The notes under the pieces: model-generated
Told to the model about the DNA's origin: nothing
The model's database searches: none
The model's input: the letters and a program-made list of their open reading frames with translations, nothing else
Shown here: positions 38,319-49,976 of the stretch, piece by piece
Numbering within the stretch: the stretch's first letter is position 1
Layout: the number at the start of each line of letters is the position of its first letter
Assembly (NCBI GenBank): GCA_965153455.1
Contig: OZ234503.1
Coordinates: 4,340,001-4,404,000, forward strand
Length of the DNA: 64,000 bases
Source of the DNA: Sphagnum compactum
Lineage: Eukaryota; Bryophyta; Sphagnopsida; Sphagnales
Direction of reading: 5' to 3'
Translations under genes and position numbers: made by a program

Positions 38319-40247
38319 CACTATTAGAAAACATGTGGTTAAACCACTTTGCAAACCACTCATTTTGTAGTCGCACCATTATAGTGGGTTTCCAGTAGGC
38401 TTAGTGGTTTAGGGTAGTGATTAGTCCCTAGTGAAATAAGGAAACCATTGAATAGGTGATTGGGTGGTTTGGTTCAATATTATTTTTGTGGTTTTTATGA
38501 AGGTGCCCAACATGTGTATAATTAGTGGTTCTATGGGTGGTTTTGTGCGACGATCATTAAGGTGTGGTCAAACCTTAAATGATTTGTCAAACATAGTTTT
38601 GATTGGTCAAATGCCATGTGGCATTTAAACATTGGCCACCCAAGCTAAGCCATGTGACATTTAAACATTGGCCACCCAAATTATGCCTTGTGGCATTTAA
38701 ACATTGGCCATCCAAGCTAAGCCATTCGCCACCCAAGTTATGCCACGTGACAATTAGACATTGGCCACCCAAGTCATGAAAAAAAATGCCATTTTGGGGC
38801 ATGTGGATTTCTTTTGAAAATTTTCGGATATCATTAATAAGAATATATATTTAATCTCAAAAAATTCATTTAAATATTCATTTAAATAAACCAAGTTGAA
38901 CAAGAATCCCAATTTGAATGTTTTAATTATATTCTAGGCATCAAATGTTTATTTAATTTTACGGTTTCAAAAACTTTGGCAATTTAATTTCCATTTTTTT
39001 GGAAATTTTTCAAAAATGAAAAATTTTCCCCCAAATTTTCTTTTAGCCGTTATCCAAAAAATTTCATTAAATAATTGGTGACTCTAAGGTAAAAATTATA
39101 AAGTATTAGTTATTTATTTGTGCACTAATTATGTGTTTGATCACCTACAAACTTATAATATGTTTATTAGGTATATACGTATGATCTTACCTTCTAGTTA
39201 TTTTTCGTTTTAATTCATAAATTTTAACATTTCAAATTGTATATTAAATAATTATATGGTGTTCATAAAAAATATTTTTAATCATGTAGTCATATCCATG
39301 GTTACAAGAATACTACTAGGTACAAAAACATGGCATGTATGATTGTATGACTAAAAATGGTCACTAATCATATTTTTCATAATCATAAATGTCAAGTTTT
39401 GGCATAATGGTATATGTAAGGTAAAATATTTAAGTAATGTAGCTTATATGTAAGGCTAGGTATGTAAAGTTAAGTTACACCTAGGTTAGTTACGTGTAAT
39501 TAAGTAGGTTTAACCTACCTTAACATAAGCATAAATCATTATATACCTAGGTATAGGTACATAAGAAGTCATATACCTGTACCTAACCTTGATACATAGG
39601 CTATGAAATATTTAACTTATGTATAAATTATGATATACCTAACTAGCTATAGGTTACAAAAGACATATTTTAAATACATATCTTATTCTACCTAACCTAA
39701 ATATAGATTGATTAGCTTAGCCTAGGTATAATTTAACTATATTTAACTAGGTCATACCTATGTTTGGTTAGCACAACATGACCTAAGTATATTTAATTTA
39801 GCCAAAGTATACTTTTACCTATGCTTATGTAGTATTCATTTCAATGGTACCCAATGGCTATGTCAAACTTAAGTACAAACATGTGGCATTTAAACATTAG
39901 CCACCCAAGCCAAGCCATGTGGGATTTAACTTACATGGTGGCTACCTACCTCCTTACCTACCTTGTAAAGTGGTTAACCTTGTGCACAATGCTTAGAATG
40001 ACCACTGAGAAAAACCACCCAAAGTGGTTTGAAAAGTGGAATGGAAACATTTCAACCATGCCCAAAGGCATTTCGGGCTGAAAATTCCTAAACCACCATT
40101 GCCTCACATTGCATGACCACTTTGGTGCGTTTTGAATGGGATTTGCCCACTCAACAAAATCATGAATGATTTGTGTCATGTGAAGACCACCCAAAGTCGA
40201 ATTGGGCGGTTGGTTGTAATGGTATGTCCACACATTTTCTAGTAGTG
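38319..40247. mobile_element. Non-autonomous CACTA (En/Spm-type) element, 1.93 kb
   Basis: The ends are CACTATTAGAAAACATGTGG on the left and the inverse of CACTACTAGAAAATGTGTGG on the right, the hallmark CACTA terminus. Subterminal GTGGTTT/AAACCAC words in both orientations cluster at 38330-38560 and 40010-40220, as expected of transposase-binding repeats in this superfamily. Flanking triplets are AAA and AAG, so the 3-bp target duplication is imperfect. No transposase is encoded. The element carries a 36-bp repeat near its left side and an ACCTA/TAGGT-rich zone at 39420-39830. It sits inside an hAT transposase relic. Confidence 0.82.
38604..38780. repeat. ~36-bp tandem array inside the CACTA element
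   Basis: Units of the type ACATTGGCCACCCAAG(C)TAA, then GCCATGTGGCATTTAA, are repeated about four to five times. One more copy lies at about 39880-39920 on the other side of the same element. Confidence 0.8.
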
Positions 40248-41946
40248 AAGGAATTTTGTTGGCTAAAGCTTCCATTTAACAATTGTAGCAATTGATTTGC
40301 ACCTTGATAGGCTAGGTATTGCTTAAACATGACAACTTGGTTGTAAAACATGTCTTCATCAAAATTATTAGCTTCTATTAAAAGAAACTAAAGTCTTGAC
40401 ATGTTTGCTTCCAATTTTTTGCCCCTTTGCCTACAATGAACAATGAAAAGAAAAGATCAATTCTATTTCACATTTGACAACCTACAAATTCTTGCATTGC
40501 AAAAAATAAAAATTGTCAACATACATACCGTTTTTGGCCATGTGTTGCAAGCTTGAAGGGATGTTTGGGCAAATTTCACACTAACTAAACCTAGGTCCTT
40601 GGAAATATTCTCATCATTGGTTGCATATTGAGTTGTCTTGTTCATGGCATGTTCAAAGCATGAACCATTAAACGGAACATGCAAATAATTTAATGCTTCA
40701 CATGAAATAATATATTTTAAAATTGTGGTGATGTTCCCCATATTGGGGCCTTTATCTTTCACATAACAAAAGATCTTGGAGTTGAAACCAAATTTCTTGA
40801 ACATGGCCTTTATTAAAGGTAGATTTTACCAAAACCATATTTTTACCGAAGTTTTACTAAAACCAAAATTTCCCTACCAAAACCCATTTATCGAATTTTT
40901 TCTATTGGAAACCTTGTTACCAAAAATGGTTTTTACCGGTTTAGACTAAGTTATATTGAGGACCGATCTTTTTGGGATTAGACTAATTGCCTATTCCATC
41001 ATTTTTGACTTTTTTTCTTGGAGGTACTTAAGGCTCTATCCCTTTGTGGACTGTGCAAGATAATATTTTTTGGAGTAAATTACCTTTTTTCCTACCATAC
41101 CTTTGTATGCAAAAGTTCTGTATAATTTTCTTGTTGTGTGTTGTGAGTATTATGTCTTTTTGTATGCAAATTCTTCTTTATATTTGCTTCAGGTTTCTTT
41201 CTATAAAAAGTTCATGAGGAGGTCCTATTAAATGCGGACAATACCTATTTTGTGCTTAAGTTTTTTACTTACCTAAAAAAAGTAGAAAGATTATATTTTC
41301 TTATCCCTTATTTATTTCAAATCCAAATAATTATTGGGTGGCCTTAACATTTGGTGACCATATTGTGGATATTGAATCCAAATTTCTGGTTCATTATCGT
41401 TCTTATTTAGACAAATATTGGTGAAAGCTATTTGACTCTACCAAAACAAACCATGGATTTATTATTGTTGTTTGACAAATAAATTTTTTAAAAAAAACTT
41501 TTGTGTAGTCATTTACAATATGCTAATAGTGTTGACAAGAAGTATGAAGAAAAAATGGAGTAGGTTTTGTAAGAAAGCGTTAAAATAAAGCACATAGGTA
41601 ACTGATAGTGACTAGAGCAACCAAAGATTGATTCAAAAGAGGTTGTGACCTTTCATAGTGGGGAGCAAAATGAATTAAAAGATGTTACCAAAAATATTAA
41701 ACTAAAAACTATACGACCTACCAAAAAATCATCCATCAAAATTGCAATGCATTAAGACCAATCATTGGAGGTCTCTCTTCCTCGAACATAATTTTCAATT
41801 AAAACCTTCAAAATATTGGTTCCCACAAGCTCTTGAGGAGGAAAAGAATGATTGGTCTTGGTAAATGGTAGTGAGAAGGAAAGTAGAATGGACATTTTGT
41901 AATAGTTTTGAAGGTATGGAAGGAGTAGGGAGGGTGTTGACAAGTT

Positions 41947-42112
41947 GAAATCTTAGAAAAAATCTCAAAAAACCCCCTCGGGTTTTGTAGCATAACTTTT
42001 TACTGGTTTAGCTGCAGAGCTTAGGATTTGGTAGTAGAGTGCACCTTGTAGTTAGCTTTATAAGGAGCTAAGGCAAACCGAATTTGGATAACCTATGTGT
42101 TAAAACAATATT
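41947..42112 (+). repeat. Dispersed repeat, copy 1
   Basis: It shares GCTTAGGATTTGGTAG, AGAGTGCACCTT and TTTGGATAACCTATGTGTTA, or close variants, with 47974-48133 in the same orientation. Similarity is about 80% by eye. The family is unknown. Confidence 0.75.
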
Positions 42113-42288
42113 TCAAGAACATATAATCCACGTAAGCAAAACATTGTCATTGTGTAGTTAGTGAAGTGATGTATTATCATTGTTGAGTCATCGCGCTATC
42201 ATTAAAATGTAGAGTTATTCACATAAAATACCCTTTAAAACATTTGCATTATGCCATAAAATACATGGCCATAAAATTGCACGTCACT

Positions 42289-42440
42289 GAATGTATTCTA
42301 TGCAAATCAATCTGCATAATCAATTTATAATCATAGATACAATGTAATTATTCCCTATCTTGAATGTATTCTATCCAGATCATTTTGCATAGTCGTTTTG
42401 TAATCATGCATACAATGTAACTGTTCCCTATCTTGATGAA
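42289..42440. repeat. 73-bp tandem duplication
   Basis: ATGTATTCTAT begins at 42291 and 42364. Both copies continue with TTGCATA-like, TAATCAT and TTCCCTATCTTGA words. Confidence 0.75.
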
Positions 42441-43990
42441 AAACGACAATTAGACCTCGGGGTCACTGTGTCCATCGTTGTGGATAATGTATGGATGAAA
42501 AAAAAACAATGAAAGAACGAACTCCTATGTTCTATTGCTAAATTATCGTCCATTAATCATATTGGTAACTAATTTATGACTAGAGCCTTTTCCACATAGG
42601 ATGAATTGTTAAAGATTATGATTGTAGTCATTGACACCTCATTTAAATAGTCATTGATGCCTTGATTGCAAAAGACAAGATTCCTTCTAGTGTGCTAGCA
42701 ATGCCTGCGTAATTGAAGTGCACACCACTTGTACCTAGCTACAACCAATGAGGAAGAACTTGGACAACAAACACATGGAGCACAAAGGTGAGAGAGGCCG
42801 CTAGAAGATTGTCATTACACTACTACAACCAGGAAGCCAAGCCCAAAACCCTAACATGGGGGTGTTGTTTACAACTTTAGGGTTACACAAATAGTAGATT
42901 ACCCATGGCTGTCAAATTCTTTACCTTTTCTTCTAAAAAGACATAGGCCGATTGTGTTTGACAAACTTTTTTACATAAAAACCAACCAGGTTTCATTTCA
43001 TCGAATTTAAACAAGGGTCAGATCTGTGACATTTGTCAAATGCTTGCAGAACATTCATAAGGTGGTGACATGCTTGCTCATAAGGCAACAAAGTGTTTTT
43101 TTTTATAAATTTGAGCAAGTGGACCTGTGCAAGTTTTGAATCAATTATATGCATAGAGGGTGGGGGCATATTTTCCTGGTCTCTCATCCAAATGCTGCGA
43201 TCTAAATGGCTGCAGGTGCAACCAGAGATGGGCCACAACTTCTCCAGGCACCATGTCCAAGAAGACCATGACCAGCGCACCACACCATTCTGAGTCCTTC
43301 CGTATTCGATGACCAGCCTATCTACCACAGGTAGCGGTAAGACACTGTTGTGTAGATTGTGATTGCAAGTTCTCAAACATTGAAGTTGCAAATCAGGTGT
43401 GCCAAAATCAAAGCAAAACCCAAAGTAAACTTAGAGCAGCCCAAGTTTTGTGCAAGCTGGTTTTCCAGACTCCATAAAGACCACCATGGCATTTTCTAAA
43501 CTGAGACTGTGCACTAAATTTCCGCATTTGAATCAAATCGTGATATTACAGACTTGGACTAGAGCAGATGTATTCAAAACCCATTCTAATTCTCGCATGA
43601 CAAAAGTCCTGATATCGGCACAAGCAGCAAATATGCATATAATTGACTCAAAACCCACACAAAGTAATCTTTGCAAGAAAAAAGTCCTGTGAGATAATAT
43701 TGCACAAGGAGCATAGCATTGCATTGCATATAATCAGATTCAAAACCCATTCAGATTCTTGCAAGACAAAGTCACTGAGCTAGAAGAAGCATGATGATGT
43801 TGCAGAAACCAGTGATTTCCACCACCAACCCATTTTCATTAAGTCCAGAATTTTGTAGAACAAAATCTGTCAAAAAGTCTGAAATAGTTCACTTCTGAAC
43901 ATGAGATTTTCACATCTGCAAAGCAGGTGTCAAGGTGGCTACACACAAGCTCAGCACACCCAATTCTTCCTCTCTTCAAACATCATGTGT

Positions 43991-44015
43991 GAAGAAGAAG
44001 AAGAAGAAGAAGAAG
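43991..44015. repeat. GAA microsatellite
   Basis: About eight GAA units lie 120 bp beyond the GST stop codon, probably in or near its 3' untranslated region. Confidence 0.9.
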
Positions 44016-44133
44016 ACCCAGGTTTAGGTTTTAGGGTTCTTCTGAAGTCAAAGACATCAGATCACATTTGAAGACTTCATCACATTCTTCAGAGCATCTG
44101 AGATTCCCAAAACAATCTCAGATGTTTTAGGGT

Positions 44134-45312
44134 TCATCGGGAAGAGATAACCTCCCACCAAGCATTGAGATGCTTCCTGGAGGTGAAGGGCTCGACCTTC
44201 TTGGCAGCATTGATGAGGTAATTGGTGACAGGAATGTGAGCAAGATCAGCCAAGCTGAAGAAATCGCCTGCCAAGTACTTGTGATGGGTGAGCTGTGCTT
44301 CATAGACGTCCAGTATCTTCTCCAGCTTCTCCAGCTGCTCCTTCACGACTGCTTCGTTGGTGGGTCTCCCTTCCAGGATTGGCGCGAAAACGCATTCAGA
44401 CACAATCGTCCTCGCATAAGGATTGTAGTTATGAGATTCCACTTCTAGCCATTGGTTGACTAGAGCCTTCTCGCGCTCTGTCTTGCCGAACAACGCAGTT
44501 CCCTGTCCCTCGTACTTGTCGCTAATGTATCTTGCGATGGCACGCGACTCTGTGATAGTAAACATCAGCGTAAGAACAGAACATCAGTACATAAAATTGA
44601 AGAAACCGGAGGAAGAAGAAGAAGATTTGTATCGAAGAAGAATCCAATTTCCCTGCTGCAGCACTGCAACCAACTACATACATCTTTCCTTGAATCCGAA
44701 GACTAGTGGGAATAGTAATTAGTGCTCACCGTAGAGGGTAAAATCTCCATCCTGGAAGGCGGGAATCAGTCCGAAAGGCTGTAAAACAGGAATCAAACAA
44801 ATTTTCTTAAGCTTCACAACATGATCGCAAAGAACCTGGAAATGCAGCATCCGTAATCACTTATCATCAGAGCTCAAAGCCCTCACAGCGGATCTTGACC
44901 CACATGCAGCTCTGGGCTTTACCAAATCAAGCCGTCCAGAAAAGATCACGACCTGGCGCTCAGCTACTGTACCACAGTTTAACTTACACATGAGATCCTG
45001 CAATTTCCAGCTGAGTTCAAGATGGTTCTTCCGGAAGAAGATGATTATAGCTCTGGTACCACAAAACCAAAGTACCACTCCTCAAGAAGAATAGTAAACT
45101 TGAAAGTGTTCCAGAGGACTAGAGAGATGGAACAAGGAAGCTGGGGACGCGGCCAGTACCTGCAACTTGAGGTACTCGGGTGTCTTGTGCGCGCCGGTAA
45201 ACAGATCAATGGGGACGATCTGGTAGTCATCCACGTTCTTCTCAGCAAGAGTGGTGAGCACTCTGGTGACGTTGGTGGAGTAGGCCTTTCCGTACACCTT
45301 AAGGGACGCCAT
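44134..45312 (-). CDS. GSTF-like: Phi-class glutathione S-transferase, 205 aa, three exons
   Basis: The cytosolic enzyme would conjugate glutathione to electrophiles or reduce peroxides. Exons on the minus strand are 45312-45160 (51 codons), 44778-44730 (49 bp) and 44549-44134. Introns of 381 and 180 bp have GT..AG ends, and the 49-bp middle exon is typical of phi GSTs. The start at 45312 gives MASLKVYG. The frame is open 40 codons upstream, but that part looks like leader. The N-terminal thioredoxin fold has the candidate catalytic Ser12 in AYSTNVTR, glutathione-site HK (42-43), cis-Pro57 and Glu68-Ser69 in LYESRAIARYI. The helical domain follows, with LAGDFFSLADLAHIPV. Two oddities stand out. 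Residue 55 is Leu (CTG) where the family has Gln before the I/V-P pair. The protein also ends at WWEVISSR, about 8-10 residues short of the usual tail. A TATA box lies ~230 bp upstream of the ATG. Confidence 0.9.
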
Positions 45313-45540
45313 GGGTTCAAGTTTTTCCTCAACAGTAAACCCCAGAAAACCAAAAAAAAATACAAAAACAGGCAATCCAAAACTTCGAATATGGAAATTG
45401 GAGGTCAGAAGAAGACCAGGAAGAGTATGCAAAATTTATTCAATAGAACTCAGCAGAGGAGCTGGAGGTCGAAAAGCTCAACAGCAACGGAAAAGAAGGC
45501 AGGAAAGAAAGGCAATGTCGGAGAATGAACCCGAGCGAGA

Positions 45541-45547
45541 TTTTATA
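45541..45547 (-). promoter_or_regulatory. TATA box of the GST gene
   Basis: On the minus strand the sequence reads CTCTATAAAATCTCGC. It lies about 230 bp upstream of the start codon, which would place transcription start near 45510 and leave a leader of about 200 nt. The surrounding region is richer in G+C than the rest of the window. Confidence 0.6.
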
Positions 45548-45723
45548 GAGCCGATGGAACGTGAGCTGGGCACCATCGCCAGGAGCTTCCCTTTTTTGGC
45601 TCCGCAGACAAGAGTCTTCGTTCCGAAAGAAAAGCGGAAAGGTCAGGCGCGCTACGCAGCTGAGGAACTTTCTGGACCGTTTTCCTTCGGGCACAGACGT
45701 GGGGCAGCGCCTTTTTGTGTTTT

Positions 45724-46065
45724 TTTTTACGGGCGGAGTTTCGCCAAAATCGAAATTGAAAACAAAGAATTCGAAAAAGAAATGATTTTGTAGGTTTTCA
45801 ATCGCCAGTAGTGAGGAAAAAATAAGAGGGCTTGAATTCACAACTCAAATGGTATTTTCATGTGGTATTAAGTAGGCATGTACCGACATTAGTAATGTTG
45901 ATTGCACCAAATATATCTTCCACCTTTCATGAAGTCTGGCTACTGATAACCTTTCTTTTTTACCGGCAAAATTGTTTTTGTCAAAAAGCGAAATTAAAAA
46001 CCAAAAAAATAAAATGATGCGATTTTGGAGGTTTTCAATAGCCACAAAATGAGAAAAAAATAGCA
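45724..46065. repeat. Pair of ~105-bp direct repeats upstream of the GST gene
   Basis: Segments 45724-45826 and 45957-46065 share GCGAAATTRAAAAC-like words, then TTTTG(T/G)AGGTTTTCAAT(C/A)GCCA and GAGAAAAAAATA-like ends. A further related stretch (TGTAGCCAAAAATAT ... AGATTTGGCTAAAT) at 46095-46160 resembles 8130-8210. Confidence 0.65.
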
Positions 46066-46262
46066 AAAGTCTTTATATTTGGATATTTGGTTTTCAGTGT
46101 GTAGCCAAAAATATAGAAATGATGATTAAAAATTTATAGTTTCCAGCCAGATTTGGCTAAATCTTCCTAGGGATGACATCACTTTTTAAAACACCTTCCT
46201 GAGATGATGTCATTTTTTGAACACCTTCATATGCACGACTGTCATTTTGATTGCAAAACTCT

Positions 46263-46280
46263 CCCCCCCCCCCCCCCCCC
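46263..46280. repeat. Poly-C tract
   Basis: Eighteen consecutive C, the second such tract in the window. Confidence 0.9.
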
Positions 46281-48380
46281 AAACACTAAAAAACAAGTCC
46301 ACAAGTAACAATCTAAAACTTTGTTTGTAAATAAATATTCCACATGGAAATATTGTTAGTTCACACAAGATAACTAAGAAAACAAACTCAAGCCACCAAA
46401 TTCAGTAATCTGATTGGCTTGAAAAAGAATCTTCAAACATATACACATAACCCTATTTTGCTAAACATTAAAAATAATGATCCATTTGCACGATTTCAAT
46501 TCGTCCTCTAAAATTTTCACAAACATACCAAAACCCATTAGCCTACACATTGAATTGAATTGTTAGTTCACTCAAGATAACTAAGAACAAAAATTTCAGA
46601 CAAGGAGCAAATCCAGCAATTTCATTAATCATAATGAATTTTTAGAATTGGATTATACTTTTAATCTATACTTTTAATCTGGGCCGTCCTTATATGAACT
46701 CATAATAAATCCTTGATGGGCAGGTCATCATGAGGACAAAGTAGTGCTGACTTGAATAATGAATAATGTGAGAGATGTCTTGCAAAACTATGCAATTTGT
46801 GTCCAAATTTTGCTATGAAGTGCATCACCTCATTATGGAAGTTGTGCCTATAAAGTTGTAAAAATCTTAGCGCATGACTTGTAAACTAACTACTAGTAAT
46901 CAAACTTGTGTCATTTAATCTCACTTAATCGCATGCTACATCCCACTAATCACTCACACTTTTCTCATTGCAACCTCTTGTTGACCTCCTCCTAAACTTC
47001 TAGCGAACATTGGAGCTTCTTGCAACGACTTCTTGAACAATCTCATTCCACTAGAAAGGAGCATGGAGGTGATTTGTGGACTATGGTTAAACTAGCACAA
47101 TGTGCGCCATCTCTTTGCCTTCTCATTGACCATTCGTTTTTCAATTGTTATTTTTATGTTGAACTTGCAAATTGGTATGATTTTGTAGAAGGGGGCTCAA
47201 AAGGCATTCATTGGTAAAGGTTCATTACTTTTAATTGCGACATTGGAGTGTATTACCTTGCTCAACACAACATTTGGTAGACCACCTTTCATCAAACAAT
47301 TTCTTTGCAACCCTTTTGTTTAACATTACACACTTGGCTAACTCCTTCTCAATTTTTTTAACAACTTTTTGATCCTTTGACACCAATATATCTTCCTTTC
47401 AATTCACAATCTCTAGTTGTTGCTTCCTTGTGAGTTAATTTCTATTCAAATGCACAAATGTAAAGATTAAAAGTCATCATAATATATTTGAGTAATTTGA
47501 TAATGGTTCTTCTATTGAGGTACGACATGTGGGCTTGCAAGGGGCCTTTGGTAGAGACAAAAAATAAAAAGCATGGCTACTAATTTGTAGTGGTGGCCTC
47601 AATGCCAAAACGATCAAATCTACTATGACCATTTCCATCTACGAGTTATTTGGATTGTCATAAAACCCTAAAACAAAACCTTCACAAGGTGCTTCAAATT
47701 CAAAAACGTTGATGTTTACATATGGTAGATGCTCTCCCCAACTACAATTGATTCACCTAAAACCTCTTCAATGTGTAAATCAACTTGATTGAACTTTGCG
47801 TAAAATGTTTATGTTTTCACAAAAGATTCATTAACATGCATCTTGTCAGCCATAACATGTACGGTGAAAAGTTAGATCCCAATTGCCTTAAAGCCCTTGC
47901 ATATGTTATGTTGATTTAATGTTTTTCTAAAGGTTATAAACACCACAATGGTCTGCAGCCAAGTTGAATTTACCACCTTCGTAAAACCCTCTTGGGTTTC
48001 GTGACATAACTTCTAACCAATTTAGCTGCAAAGCTTAGGATTTGGTAGAAAGGTGCGCCTTATAGTTAACTTTTTAAAGAGCTAAGGCAAGCTGGATTTG
48101 GATAGCCTATGTGTTAAAAACAATATTTCAAGTGACTGATGGTCTGCAGCTAAGTTGAACATGGTGTTGAGTCCCTAAAAGTTGGTTTAAATGAATGACA
48201 ATTTGACATAAAATTCTAGGATTTAAAATGCTTGAGCTTGAAAAATATATCTATCAGTTCTAATCGTAAATAATGCATAGGAAGCAAGCTACTCAATCTC
48301 AACTACAAATGCAATCTAACATCTAGAAATACACTTGCATTTTTCCTTCATCGATAACATTTGTGCTTTCAAGTATAATC
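46281..48380. other. Intergenic DNA
   Basis: It holds copy 2 of the dispersed repeat (47974-48133), flanked by the direct words TGGTCTGCAGC(C/T)AAGTTGAA at about 47951 and 48143. No gene is recognised. The 5' LTR of the downstream gypsy element may lie at the right edge, but I could not delimit it. Confidence 0.4.
47974..48133 (+). repeat. Dispersed repeat, copy 2
   Basis: Same orientation as 41947-42112, sharing GCTTAGGATTTGGTAGA, GGATTTGGATAGCCTATGTG and related words. Confidence 0.75.
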
Positions 48381-48807
48381 ACCTTTTAGAGCCGGGAGTA
48401 GAGGGACAAAAAGTCGCCTCACAAAGCACAACCCCAGGATGCCACAAATCATTCCTATTGGAAAATCGTACCATGAACAAAGAGGCCAACCATCCCCGAT
48501 TACAGATGTTGGTGGGTTTCCTCCTGGTAGATGGATTATACCTACAAGCAAGGATGGTGGAAAACCTTTCAACGATGGTGGTAAAGAGCCTCCATGAAGT
48601 GATGGTGGCGATCCTACATGAGGTGGCAATAGCAGTCCTCTAAGAGGTGGTGGTAGCAGACCCCTAAAAGACCAAAATCCAAGATCGTATGCTACAGGAC
48701 CAGAAGGACCATGGATAGGGCCTACCTGGAATCTGTGGCACCCCCCATGGTATCTTGTCCAACCCCCTATAGAAATCATCCGCCAAGTAGGAAATCTTTA
48801 CCCTACC

Positions 48808-49400
48808 CTATCTACACTACGAGAATGGATCCTGATGTTCATGTATGAGTTTTTCGTAAGGCCATTCAAGCCAATGGAGAAAAAAATGATGATGGTATCG
48901 TCAATTTGTTTTTTTACACTTCATCATGCCATATATCCGAATGGGGAGAAAATTTATGAAAACACATTCAATTTGCAAATTCGAGGAACTGGAAGTTACA
49001 TTTTGTAAGCATTACCGAAAAGTACAAACAGATGAACAAATGTACATGGCATTACGAATGATAAAGGAAGGCAGAGACAAGAAGGTGGAAGTCTACTATG
49101 AACATATACTAAAACTAGCAAACTACCTTTAGAATCAAACAGACAACAATTTGCTAAACACTTTCTTTTGAACAAGATTACAACCATATTTTCAGATAGC
49201 CACAACGAGGATGAAGAAAGAGACCTTGTTTGAACACAAGGAAGTTGCAATCACTTGTGAAGAAAGTATGGGAAATGCCAACGATTATTAAAATTTGCTA
49301 GAACCACCAACCAAGCATGAGAAGGTTAGCAAAGGAAGGTGGACAGATGTGATTTGCTGTCAATGTAATTAACTGGGACATTCTAAAGAATGTTGCCACT
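48808..49400 (+). pseudogene. gag: gypsy gag remnant with zinc knuckle
   Basis: The conceptual product has the plant gypsy gag core: RMDPDVHV, FRKAIQANGEKNDDGIVN, FEELEVTFCKHYRKVQTDEQ and VEVYYEHILKLANYL, then ATTRMKKETLFEHKE. The nucleocapsid CCHC knuckle (C-x2-C-x4-H-x4-C) lies at 49355-49396 with a stop inside it. Frameshifts near 49130-49150 and several stops break the frame. Confidence 0.8.
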
Positions 49401-49976
49401 AGAATCTAGACAATCCAAACAACAAACTTAAACACAAAAAGGAGGTAGATGTGAATGGAGTTTCGGCCCAAATTAGTGGTGGTACAGGAAATAAATCTGG
49501 TAACAAAGGAGGTCATGGAGAAGCAAATAAATCCAATTCCATCATTTACTACTACTTCATCTACAATTCTGTTAAACATAAATTTATGATTGCCTTTATA
49601 AAGATGCAACTCATGCGATGTTCAAAGAAAAGGCAATGGTGGTTACACCCAAGAAGGACGATGTTGCTATCAACATGGTTTTGGTAGTTACCACTCATAG
49701 TTAAATACCTAGAAATGTGGTATTCAAGGAAAAAGAGCCTCACAAGAACAAGAGTTTGGCCGATTGGCAAACAGAGGAAAAGTTTCAACGTTCATTTGAA
49801 GAAGCTATTAAGGACATACAACAAAAAGAGCCACCAAGGGATCTACCTAGAGCTAGTACACAAAGTCCGATTAAAACCAACCTCACAAAAAATTTCGATT
49901 TAGATACCAAAAATCAATTTACCGGACCTACCAAATCTACAATGTTGTTAGATTTACCAAATCTATCGAATCTACC

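Larger units (their letters stand above)
37560..40804 (-). pseudogene. hAT transposase relic split by a CACTA element
   Basis: On the minus strand, 40804-40463 encodes IFCYVKDKGPNMGNITT, ISCEALNYLHVPFNGSCFEHAMNK and FAQTSLQACNTWPK, typical of the central region of plant hAT transposases. It continues at 40350-40250 with MFKQYLAYQGANQLLQLLNG. After the inserted element (38319-40247) it resumes at 38318 with AIIEVICDAFFPVVITCVLNQ. Next come EQVTIVFRPFFDFMDVSKVF and, near 37960-37760, IEIASAYDSQFLFPT. Stops and frame breaks inactivate it. The N-terminal BED-finger part and the terminal repeats were not found. This subfamily differs from the copy at 21762-24886. Confidence 0.72.
40805..44133. other. 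Intergenic DNA between the hAT relic and the GST gene
   Basis: It contains a dispersed repeat (41947-42112), a 73-bp tandem duplication (42289-42440) and an inverted repeat pair (43134-43155 and 43632-43653). A GAA microsatellite lies at 43991-44015. The last few hundred bases are probably GST 3' untranslated sequence. No gene is recognised. Confidence 0.45.

Noticed and set aside
42817-42830. CACTACTACAACC as another CACTA terminus
   Set aside because: No inverse partner lies within a plausible distance and no target duplication is seen.
45022-45841. Plus-strand frames of 133-168 codons over the GST 5' end
   Set aside because: They are antisense to the first exon and promoter of a well-supported gene.
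48369-48779. 136-aa minus-strand Gly/Pro-rich frame
   Set aside because: It is the reverse of the gag N-terminal region on the plus strand.
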